The notes: generated from the sequence alone by a model not told the origin. A stretch of DNA of 9,548 nucleotides from Tannerellaceae bacterium (GCA_031267205.1 JAIRZN010000052.1:1-9548); one strand, 5' to 3'. Shown: positions 1-6,022, numbered from the stretch's first letter. Translations and numbers: made by a program.

Positions 1-520
1 AAGCTCTATTTTTCCAAATAATTGTACTTGAGTACTCGTTGAAGCTTTATTTTTTCAAATAAATGGTCGTTGAGTACTCGATGACCAATTATTTTTTCAA
101 ATAATCACTCGTTGAGTACTCAATGGCCATTTATTTCTTCCAATAATTGCATTTCAGTACTCGATGGCCATTTATTTTTCCAGATAATCCTCCATTGAGT
201 ACTCAACGGCCATTTATTTCTTCCAACAATTGTATTTGAGTACTCGATGGCCTTTTATTTTTCTAAATAATCCTTCGTTGAGTACTCAACGGCCATTTAT
301 TTCTTCCAACAATTGCTCGTTGAGTACTCAATGGGCTTTATTTTTCTAAATAATCCTTCGTTGAGTGCTCGATGGGCTTTTATTTATTCTGAAAATTTAT
401 CGTGAGCGCTCTGCCGGCTTTTATCTTACTGAAAAACTGCTCGCGGAGGTTCTGCGGGTGGCTGCTTTTCATAAAAAACGCCCGCGGAGGTTCGACGGGC
501 GGAGGTTTTTTATGTGAGAG
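1..520. repeat. Tandem array of ~41.5 bp palindromic units, open at the left edge
   Basis: Twelve units are visible, with cores starting at 30, 72, 114, 155, 197, 238, 280, 322, 363, 404, 446 and 487, so spacing is always 41 or 42 bp. The core is the palindrome GAGTACTC, extended to TTGAGTACTCAA in copies 114, 197 and 322 and to CGTTGAGTACTCAACG at 280. Each core is followed by GATGGCC or AACGGCC and an AT-rich stretch like TTTATTTTTCCAAATAAT. Two unit types alternate from 114 to 280: one with TTTATTTCTTCCAACAATTG, one with TTTATTTTTCTAAATAATCC. Copies from 363 rightward diverge, and those at 446 and 487 keep only GAGGTTC. The left edge cuts through a unit, so the array continues outside the window. 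No credible gene lies here. Function unknown. Confidence 0.93.
473..511 (-). terminator. Probable nagA intrinsic terminator inside the decayed repeat copies
   Basis: Read on the minus strand, CGCCCG (501-496) pairs with CGGGCG (484-479) across an 11-nt loop and is followed by six T (478-473). It lies about 55 nt past the nagA stop. A run of six T at 506-511 on the plus strand also allows some termination the other way. The hairpin spans parts of repeat copies 11 and 12, so array and terminator overlap. Confidence 0.7.
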
Positions 521-555
521 GCCGAAGGGGTGGCGGCGAGGGGACGGTATTTCTG

Positions 556-1767
556 TCAGGAGTCCGATGAGGTTGGGTCGCCGTCCGGGATGTTGTTTGC
601 TATCAGACGGCCTTCTACTATGACGCTCAGGACGTTGTAGCTGTGGTCGAAGACGATGACGTCGGCGTCCCTGCCGCGCAAAAGGCTTCCTTTGCGGTGG
701 TTTATGCCCATTATGGTTGCGGGAGTTTCGGTGGCCATTCTGACGGCGTCGGTCAGCGGTACGCCGGCTTGCACGACCATCGTGCGGATGGCCTCATTCA
801 TGGTGATGATGCTGCCGGCAATGGCGGAGCGGTCGGCGAGCTTGCAGACGCCGTCCTCGATTATCACGCGCCCTCCGTAGATGGGGCCTGTGTCGCTGCT
901 TCCGGCTGCGAGCATTGCGTCGGTGACGAGGGCTATACGTTCGGCGCCGAGGATTTTGTAGGCTAATCGGAGGATGGCGGGGGGGACGTGGATGCCGTCG
1001 CCGACTAATTCTACGCTCATCTCGTCGGCGAGGTAGATGCTTTCGATCGTGCCTTCGCGCTTGAAGCCGTTTTCGCGGTGGACGCCGGTCATGGCGTTAT
1101 AAAAGTGTGTGGCGTGGCGGTATCCGGCGTCGAAAGCATCCCTCACTTGTTGTCCGGCCGCTACGGTATGCGCAAGCGAAACAAGGACTCCGCGCGAGGA
1201 GGCGTAGCGTCCGAAATCGAGCGCTCCTTCAAGCTCCGGGGCTGCGCTCCAGCGGCGTATACAGTGGTTGGCGCGGAGCATGTCACGGTATTCGTCTTCG
1301 TGCGGCGGATAGAGGCATGCGGGGTCTTGCCCGCCGCACATGAGGGGGTTGAGGTAGTTGCCTTCGAGGTGGAGGCCCATGACGTGGGCGAGGGTGTCCG
1401 ACGGGCGCTGCATTGCGACGTGGCAGGCCTGTATAGCACGGTCGAAGACTTCGCGCGGGGCGGCGGCTATTGTGGGATAAATGGTTGTCGTTCCCCCGTG
1501 TATGCAGTGTGCGCCGGCAGCCCGGATGAAGGCTTCGGGAGTGGCTTCGAGGAAATCGGCGCCTCCTCCGCCGTGCACGTGTATGTCGATGAATCCAGGG
1601 GATATGTAGTTACCTTTTACGTCGATAACTTGGGTGTTCGGGACATCGGCGTTGCGTATGCCTATTTCAGCAATCTTTCCTCCTGATATGAGGAGGCTTG
1701 CGCCGCGCAGTATGCCGGTCGGCGTGATGATGATGCCGTTGATTAGTTTGATGCGAGTGTTTGCCAT
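556..1767 (-). CDS. nagA: N-acetylglucosamine-6-phosphate deacetylase
   Basis: A cytosolic amidohydrolase-superfamily enzyme that removes acetate from GlcNAc-6-phosphate, giving glucosamine-6-phosphate for glycolysis or cell wall synthesis. The 403-residue length is usual. Visible motifs: metal-binding HVH at 63-65 in DIHVHGGGGADF, Glu135 in GLHLEGNY (metal ligand), His200 in SLAHT, His221 in THFYNAM (metal and substrate side), GDGIH at 256-260, and the catalytic Asp283 in LVTDAM. The intact HxH motif resembles Bacillus-type NagA rather than the E. coli type, which lacks the HxH pair, so a two-metal site is possible (inference). The ATG start lies 14 nt after the S41 peptidase stop, so the two are probably cotranscribed. 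No separate promoter is evident in that gap. No nagB or GlcNAc transporter lies in the window. Confidence 0.95.
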   Translation of the reverse strand: MANTRIKLINGIIITPTGILRGASLLISGGKIAEIGIRNADVPNTQVIDVKGNYISPGFIDIHVHGGGGADFLEATPEAFIRAAGAHCIHGGTTTIYPTIAAAPREVFDRAIQACHVAMQRPSDTLAHVMGLHLEGNYLNPLMCGGQDPACLYPPHEDEYRDMLRANHCIRRWSAAPELEGALDFGRYASSRGVLVSLAHTVAAGQQVRDAFDAGYRHATHFYNAMTGVHRENGFKREGTIESIYLADEMSVELVGDGIHVPPAILRLAYKILGAERIALVTDAMLAAGSSDTGPIYGGRVIIEDGVCKLADRSAIAGSIITMNEAIRTMVVQAGVPLTDAVRMATETPATIMGINHRKGSLLRGRDADVIVFDHSYNVLSVIVEGRLIANNIPDGDPTSSDS

Positions 1768-1781
1768 TGTTTGATTGGTTG

Positions 1782-3206
1782 TTAGAGGCGATCTAAGCGT
1801 GCGCCGCCGGATTTTTTTCGATCTAATGAGTTATATAAAGGTACGAGGGATTGTTGGGTTTGCATGTCGCTGCGGGAGGAGGTTCCGGGCACGATTTCGC
1901 CGGTCATGTATTTGAGGGCGACTAAGAGCATGTACTCGCGCTCGTCTCCGAGTTCGTAGTAGGCGTCGGCGTTCTCGTCGCTGCATGGGAAATCGGGTTC
2001 GAAACCGCCGTCGTAGTCCGAGAAGCCGTCCTTATTACTGAGGCGGCTTACGATGGGATGTAGCTCCCATTCGTAGCGGCTGTCGTCGAAAGTTACGGAG
2101 CCTACGTTCTTGCCTTCCGTTTGTTCGCCTACGGTGAGGACGTTCATATAGGGCCTGAGTCCGTTTATTACCGCTTCGGAGGCCGATGCCGTCCTTCTGC
2201 TTGTGATGACGTACAGGGTGTTAAGGCCGAGGTTTGCGCCGGGCGATCCCTGCTTCATATATTTTTCGTCGAGATACATTGTATGTGCGCCGTAGCTGTT
2301 TGAGTTGCCGTTGTAGGTAAGCCGGCAGAAGACGTCGCCTATATTTCCGGGGTTGACGAGCATCGTGGCTAAGAGTTGGGCGGAGAGGACGAGTCCGCCG
2401 CCGTTGTAGCGCAGGTCGAGGATGAAATCAGTCGGGTTGCCTTCTTTGAGGCGGCTGAAGCACTCGCGCAGGCTGTTGTTGAACCGCTCGTCGTCGGAAT
2501 TGTCCGTAGGGCCGGCGGTGAAGTGGTTGTATACTAAATAGCCTACGCGACGGTCTTTGTAGTTTATTATTTTGGAGAGGAAGACGGGGTTGTCTTCCAC
2601 GGCGGCGGCTGTGACGCTTTTACGGGTCAGCGTGTACCTTGGGTCTCGCGCTACGCCGAAGGATACGGTCACCGGCGTGGTGGTGTCCAGCGCTTTGAGC
2701 AAGCTGGCCGCATCGCCGGGCACGGGGGCGTTGTCGATCTCCATTATCCAGTCGCCGCGTTTGATTCCTTCGTTATCCGCCGGCGAACCGGGCAGTACGT
2801 AGAGTACGAGCAGCGCGTACTTATCCAGGGATGTTATCCGGTAATATTGGAACTCGAATCCGAATGAGTATCCTTCGCCCTGGAAGGCCTTAGTGTCCGT
2901 ACTCTTCTTTTCTATTGTAGAGTAGTAATAGTGGACATTGTTGTCGGATTTACCGTCTTTCGGACTTAGGAGCGAGAGGAAAAACTCGTCGGCTTCCTTG
3001 GTAGCGTCCAGGCGGTCTTCCGCCGGTATTTCGTCATACCAGAGGTAATACCGGCGCATGGTCTGCTCGATCCAAACGTTTTCCGGGCGCTCTTCGGGCG
3101 TTTCCGGGACGGGGTTTTCCTTCTCCGAACAGCGGGCGAGGAGTAAAATCATACCTGCGACGCAAACGAACAGATGGGCGTAGGTTTTATTAGCGTGATG
3201 TATCAT
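1782..3206 (-). CDS. S41-family (C-terminal-processing type) serine peptidase, putative lipoprotein
   Basis: A 474-residue envelope protease. The order is N-terminal hydrophobic signal (about 10-24), Cys26 as a possible lipidation site, an N-terminal helical domain typical of Bacteroidetes S41 proteins (VWIEQTMRRYYLWYDEIP, 44-61), a PDZ-like domain (about 110-195, with GSPADNEGIKRGD), and the peptidase domain (about 215-430). The expected Ser-Lys dyad is present: Ser341 in TASASEA and Lys366 in TEGKNVGS, 25 residues apart as in E. coli Tsp. DLRYNGGG (264-271) is the conserved S41 strand-turn. The lipobox reads LLARC, with Arg at -1, which is unusual for signal peptidase II, so lipidation is uncertain. 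The target is unknown. It is first gene of a probable two-gene operon with nagA, a pairing with no obvious functional link. Confidence 0.9.
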   Translation of the reverse strand: MIHHANKTYAHLFVCVAGMILLLARCSEKENPVPETPEERPENVWIEQTMRRYYLWYDEIPAEDRLDATKEADEFFLSLLSPKDGKSDNNVHYYYSTIEKKSTDTKAFQGEGYSFGFEFQYYRITSLDKYALLVLYVLPGSPADNEGIKRGDWIMEIDNAPVPGDAASLLKALDTTTPVTVSFGVARDPRYTLTRKSVTAAAVEDNPVFLSKIINYKDRRVGYLVYNHFTAGPTDNSDDERFNNSLRECFSRLKEGNPTDFILDLRYNGGGLVLSAQLLATMLVNPGNIGDVFCRLTYNGNSNSYGAHTMYLDEKYMKQGSPGANLGLNTLYVITSRRTASASEAVINGLRPYMNVLTVGEQTEGKNVGSVTFDDSRYEWELHPIVSRLSNKDGFSDYDGGFEPDFPCSDENADAYYELGDEREYMLLVALKYMTGEIVPGTSSRSDMQTQQSLVPLYNSLDRKKSGGARLDRL

Positions 3207-3237
3207 TTTTCTTATATTTTAAAGCATAATATCGGGA

Positions 3238-3245
3238 CAAAGATA
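3238..3245 (-). promoter_or_regulatory. -7 promoter element for the S41 peptidase-nagA pair
   Basis: The minus strand reads TATCTTTG, a full match to the Bacteroidetes -7 consensus TAnnTTTG, 31 nt before the S41 start codon. No clear -33 TTG is seen at the usual distance. Confidence 0.65.
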
Positions 3246-3298
3246 GCATTTACGCCGATTCGCTTACGGCCTTTATGATATTATTCGGAAAAAATAAA

Positions 3299-3306
3299 TA
3301 CTTTTG
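3299..3306 (+). promoter_or_regulatory. -7 promoter element for psd-pssA-DUF4834
   Basis: TACTTTTG matches the consensus TAnnTTTG exactly and ends 18 nt before the psd ATG at 3325. The -33 region is weak (TTTATG around 3272). The predicted leader is only about 10-15 nt. The element overlaps the TTG at 3304, which therefore cannot be the start codon of a transcript made from this promoter. Confidence 0.72.
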
Positions 3307-3324
3307 CATCACACAATAAGCGAT

Positions 3325-4008
3325 ATGGCTATTAGAAAGATAAAAGTGCATAAAGAAGGGACAGGCTTGCTGCTGACGTTATTTTCGTGTTTGTTCATCA
3401 TAAATCTCGTTCTGTATAACACGAGCGGGAGGTGTACGCTGTTTTATTACGCCTCCTTTGCGTCGGTTGTTGTCTTCCTGCTTACGCTGAACTTCTTCCG
3501 CAGTCCGTCGCGCCGCTTCCCGTTTGATTCGGAGGGCTTAGTGATAGCTCCGGCCGACGGCACGGTTGTGGCTGTCGAGGAGGTGACGGAGAACGAGATA
3601 CTTCACAGGTCGTGCATCCAGATATCAATATTTATGTCGGTATTCGACGTACACGCCAACTGGTTTCCCGTGAACGGGACAGTGACGCACGTATCACACC
3701 GCAAGGGCCGTTTCATGGCGGCCTACCTGCCCAAGAGCAGCGTCGAGAACGAGCGTTCGACCGTGGTCATCACAACAAATTGCGGCTGCGAAATCCTGGC
3801 GCGCCAGATAGCCGGAGCAATAGCCCGCCGTGTAGTGACTTACGCTAAAGAGGGTGAGAGCTGCCATGTTGACGAGCATCTGGGCTTTATAAAGTTTGGC
3901 TCCCGCGTCGACGTATACGTGCCGACCGGAAGCGAGATACTGGTAGACATGGACCAGAAGGTTACAGGCAACCAGACGCCTATCGCCCGTTTGTCTAAGC
4001 CCGATTAG
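3325..4008 (+). CDS. psd: Phosphatidylserine decarboxylase proenzyme
   Basis: Decarboxylates phosphatidylserine to phosphatidylethanolamine at the inner membrane. The 227-residue protein is the short archaeal/Bacteroidetes-type Psd. Two hydrophobic segments (about 13-31 and 38-57) precede the conserved APADG (Asp78) and FDVHANWFPVNG (His110). The self-cleavage site is Gly192-Ser193 in FIKFGSRVD; Ser193 would become the pyruvoyl cofactor at the N-terminus of the small alpha chain. The ATG at 3325 was chosen over an upstream TTG at 3304, because that codon lies inside the -7 promoter element and the residues it would add are not typical of the family. pssA, which makes the substrate, follows after 18 nt, so both steps are encoded together. 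Confidence 0.95.
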   Translation: MAIRKIKVHKEGTGLLLTLFSCLFIINLVLYNTSGRCTLFYYASFASVVVFLLTLNFFRSPSRRFPFDSEGLVIAPADGTVVAVEEVTENEILHRSCIQISIFMSVFDVHANWFPVNGTVTHVSHRKGRFMAAYLPKSSVENERSTVVITTNCGCEILARQIAGAIARRVVTYAKEGESCHVDEHLGFIKFGSRVDVYVPTGSEILVDMDQKVTGNQTPIARLSKPD

Positions 4009-4026
4009 GCGTTACCCCGCATAGTT

Positions 4027-4743
4027 ATGAGTACAAGAATCTTCAAGCATATACCGAATTTCATCACCTGCCTCGCCCTCGTGTCGGGGTGTGCGGCGGT
4101 TGTCGCAGCATTAGAGGGCGACTTGCGCCTGGCCGCGATCTGCGTGATTGCAGCTTCGGCGTTTGATTTCTTAGACGGGTTTTCCGCCCGCTTGCTACAC
4201 GCGTATTCGGCTATCGGGAAAGAGCTTGATTCGCTTTCGGATATGGTAGGCTTCGGCGTAGCGCCGGGCATGATTGTCTACTGCCTGCTTCGCGAAGCTT
4301 CGCCGGCATTGCCCTTTGGCGCGGCTAATGCTTTTGTACCGTTCGTAGCGTTTGTAATACCTGTTTTTTCGGGATTGAGGTTAGCTAAGTTCAATATCGA
4401 CCTCAGGCAGACGAGTTCCTTCCTCGGATTGCCTGTTCCGGCACACGCCCTGCTATGGTCGTCGCTCGGCTGCGCCATGCAGCCACTTGTCCACGCGGGT
4501 GGAGCGTTGTTCGCCGTTCTACTTGCCGCTGCGGTTATACTGACGTCGTTGCTTTTGGTATCGGAGATCCCCATGTTCTCCCTGAAGATACAATCGCTGA
4601 AATGGCGTGGCAATGAGATACGTTACCTCCTTGTAATCGGGAGCGCCGCGTTCGTCATATTTTTCGGCTTCCTCGGAATAGCGGGAGCTGTCGTCCTATA
4701 CATTATATTATCTATACTTTCTACGGTCTGTTCTAAACTTTAA
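4027..4743 (+). CDS. pssA: CDP-diacylglycerol-serine O-phosphatidyltransferase
   Basis: An integral membrane enzyme that joins serine to CDP-diacylglycerol, giving phosphatidylserine and CMP. The 238-residue protein carries the full CDP-alcohol phosphatidyltransferase signature DG-x2-AR-x8-G-x3-D-x3-D: Asp50-Gly51, Ala54-Arg55, Gly64, Asp68 and Asp72. Further support comes from GFGVAPG (75-81) and KFNIDLRQTSSFLGLPVPAH (121-140), which is typical of bacterial type-II PssA. Several hydrophobic segments, about six, cover the rest (for example 11-28, 35-49, 100-118, 159-178, 200-219, 220-235). It lies 18 nt after psd and 14 nt before the DUF4834 gene, all on one strand, consistent with an operon whose product is phosphatidylethanolamine. 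Confidence 0.95.
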   Translation: MSTRIFKHIPNFITCLALVSGCAAVVAALEGDLRLAAICVIAASAFDFLDGFSARLLHAYSAIGKELDSLSDMVGFGVAPGMIVYCLLREASPALPFGAANAFVPFVAFVIPVFSGLRLAKFNIDLRQTSSFLGLPVPAHALLWSSLGCAMQPLVHAGGALFAVLLAAAVILTSLLLVSEIPMFSLKIQSLKWRGNEIRYLLVIGSAAFVIFFGFLGIAGAVVLYIILSILSTVCSKL

Positions 4744-4757
4744 AACAATACGCGGTC

Positions 4758-4979
4758 ATGATTAAATTCATATTATTCATACTATTCTTCGGTACGCTAT
4801 TAATGCTTCTCGCAGGTTTTTCAATAGTACGCAGCGTCAGAGATCTCCTGTTCGGCCCTCCGCGTAAAGCCGCCTCCGCCAAGAATGCATCGCGCAAGCA
4901 AGCCGCACCGAAAAAGAAGCAAAAGAAAATTTTCGGGAAAGACGAAGGGGAATACATCGACTACGAAGAAATAAAATAA
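4758..4979 (+). CDS. DUF4834 family small membrane protein
   Basis: A 73-residue protein with one N-terminal transmembrane segment (about 4-24), a central Arg/Lys/Ala-rich linker (about 28-58), and a conserved acidic tail DEGEYIDYEEIK (62-73). This arrangement, with the tail ending near the C-terminus, is what I recognise as DUF4834, a Bacteroidetes family of unknown function. The basic linker next to the membrane would lie on the cytosolic side by the positive-inside rule. It starts 14 nt after pssA and appears to be the last gene of the psd-pssA unit. A role linked to phospholipid synthesis is only suggested by this position. No terminator is visible directly after it. Confidence 0.8.
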   Translation: MIKFILFILFFGTLLMLLAGFSIVRSVRDLLFGPPRKAASAKNASRKQAAPKKKQKKIFGKDEGEYIDYEEIK

Positions 4980-5110
4980 CGCGAGCCGACCCAATCTCCA
5001 ACCCATAACCCATAATCCCTAATCAATAACTAATAATTAATCAGGGCGCGCCCCCGCTGGAACAGGGTCGGGCTTTACGCTGCAATCCCTCACGCAAAGA
5101 ATGTTCCGTT
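4980..5110. other. Non-coding flank with A/C-rich low-complexity tract and GC-rich palindrome
   Basis: Positions 4990-5041 are strongly biased, with degenerate short repeats such as CCATAACCCATAATCCCTAA followed by CAATAACTAATAATTAA. Immediately after comes a perfect 10 bp palindrome GGGCGCGCCC (5044-5053). I see no gene and no convincing terminator (there is no T-run after the palindrome), so transcription from DUF4834 could continue into the 21 bp array. Confidence 0.6.
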
Positions 5111-5495
5111 GGCTACAGATTACAATCTGCCGGTAACAGATTACAATCTGTTGGCTACCGATTACAATCTGCCGGTAACAGATTACAATCTGCTGGCTAC
5201 CGATTACAATCTGTTGGCTACCGATTACAATCTGCCGGTAACAGATTACAATCTGCTGGCTACCTATTACAATCTGCCGGTAACAGATTACAATCTGCCG
5301 GCTACCGATTATGATCTGTTGGTAACAGATTATGATCTGTTGGCTACCGATTACAATCTGTTGGTAACAGATTACAATCTGCTGGCTACCGATTACAATC
5401 TGTTGGTAACAGATTACAATCTGCCGGCTACCGATTACAATCTGTTGGTAACAGATTACAATCTGTTGGCTACCGATTACAATCTGCTGGCAGTA
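5111..5495. repeat. 18-copy tandem array of exact 21 bp dyad units
   Basis: The core GATTACAATCTG starts at 5118 and then every 21 bp without any insertion or deletion to 5475 (18 copies). Copy 8 reads TATTACAATCTG; copies 10 and 11 share GATTATGATCTG. Linkers alternate between YYGGTAACA and YYGGCTACC, giving a 42 bp super-unit, with one break where copies 5 and 6 both follow GGCTACC. Each core has dyad symmetry: CAGATT-AC-AATCTG after the first linker type, a weaker GATT-AC-AATC after the second. Because 21 is a multiple of three, one frame stays open on each strand. The plus frame repeats ATDYNLPVTDYNLL and the minus frame QQIVIGSQQIVICY. I treat it as non-coding. It lies between two convergent genes. 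Function unknown. Confidence 0.95.
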
Positions 5496-5589
5496 TACCG
5501 TCAAATTCGCTTTCCTGAGCTTTTCCTGCGTCGGGGTCATTTTAAAATAAGCCCCGCCTGTTGCACCTCAAGCATCTACTGAAGGGGAA
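5496..5589. other. Unassigned spacer between the 21 bp array and the terminator
   Basis: No repeat copies, promoter element or convincing gene. The minus-strand frame that reads through the array begins at an ATG here (5538-5540) with a non-repeat N-terminus (MTPTQEKLRKANLTVYC). I do not call it, because there is no -7 element upstream of it and the rest is repeat translation. Confidence 0.4.
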
Positions 5590-5634
5590 AAAAATCGCTC
5601 CCGTCCGAAACAATTCCGAACGGGAGCGATTTTT
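5590..5634. terminator. Strong bidirectional terminator between the array and rpsO
   Basis: AAAAATCGCTCCCG (5590-5603) pairs perfectly over 14 bp with CGGGAGCGATTTTT (5621-5634), and T5604-A5620 extends this to 15 bp, around a short inner loop. A-runs on the left and T-runs on the right give a U-tract for either direction. It lies 68 nt after the rpsO stop, so it probably ends the rpsO transcript, and it can stop plus-strand transcription arriving from psd-pssA-DUF4834 and the array. Confidence 0.92.
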
Positions 5635-5702
5635 CACATATCTGCGACTCATGCAACGCCAACGACAGGTACCGGAGACCCGCCCGTCGACGAACGGCGC
5701 TT

Positions 5703-5972
5703 TCACTTCCTTATGCCAAGCTCTTTAATGATGGCGCGATACCTTGAGATATCGTTCTTGATCAAATAGTCCAGCAAACGGCGACGTTTACCTACCAGCA
5801 TCTTCAGCGCTCTTTCGGTGTTGTAATCCTTGTGGTTAGCCTTCAGATGCTCCGTCAGGTGAGAGATGCGGAATGAGAACAATGCGATCTGGCTTTCCGG
5901 CGAACCGGTGTCAGCGACGGTTTTACCGTGCTTCTCGAAGATTTCCTTCTTTTTCGTTGAATCTAAGTACAT
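5703..5972 (-). CDS. rpsO: Small ribosomal subunit protein S15
   Basis: Binds 16S rRNA in the central domain and nucleates platform assembly of the 30S subunit. At 89 residues it has the standard length. The conserved family core is clear: DTGSPESQIALF (21-32), HLTEHLK (38-44), HKDYNTERALKMLVGKRRRLLDYL (47-70, the 16S-binding helices) and the C-terminal ISRYRAIIKELGIRK. The ATG start gives the usual N-terminus (MYLDSTKKKEIFEKHG). It is a single-gene unit, with a promoter at 6023-6053 and the terminator at 5590-5634. The leader of about 45 nt is AT-rich and shows no obvious structure of the kind used for S15 autoregulation in some other bacteria. Confidence 0.98.
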   Translation of the reverse strand: MYLDSTKKKEIFEKHGKTVADTGSPESQIALFSFRISHLTEHLKANHKDYNTERALKMLVGKRRRLLDYLIKNDISRYRAIIKELGIRK

Positions 5973-6022
5973 GATTCTGTTTTTTACTTTAATAAATTAA
6001 TACTATATTATCTAAGCGGTCG

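Noticed and set aside
1..520. CRISPR array
   Set aside because: Whole units are similar to each other, including the parts that would be spacers; the conserved core is only 8 bp and there are no cas genes.
402..623. Plus-strand gene of 73 codons
   Set aside because: Lies over decayed repeats, the terminator and the nagA 3' end; non-ATG start and no recognisable protein features.
1078..1686. Plus-strand gene of 202 codons opposite nagA
   Set aside because: Antisense shadow of a well-supported nagA; no family resemblance or promoter.
3304..3324. TTG start for psd adding seven residues
   Set aside because: The codon is part of the -7 promoter element; the ATG at 3325 fits the family.
5044..5053. 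GGGCGCGCCC as terminator of the psd-pssA-DUF4834 transcript
   Set aside because: No loop and no following T-run.
5101..5136. Small gene from the ATG at 5101
   Set aside because: Only eleven codons before a stop in the second repeat unit.
5111..5495. CRISPR array
   Set aside because: Period of 21 bp with no unique spacers; linkers are of just two types.
5973..6016. S15-binding autoregulatory leader of rpsO
   Set aside because: The leader is short and AT-rich, with no stable hairpin or pseudoknot that I can find by eye.
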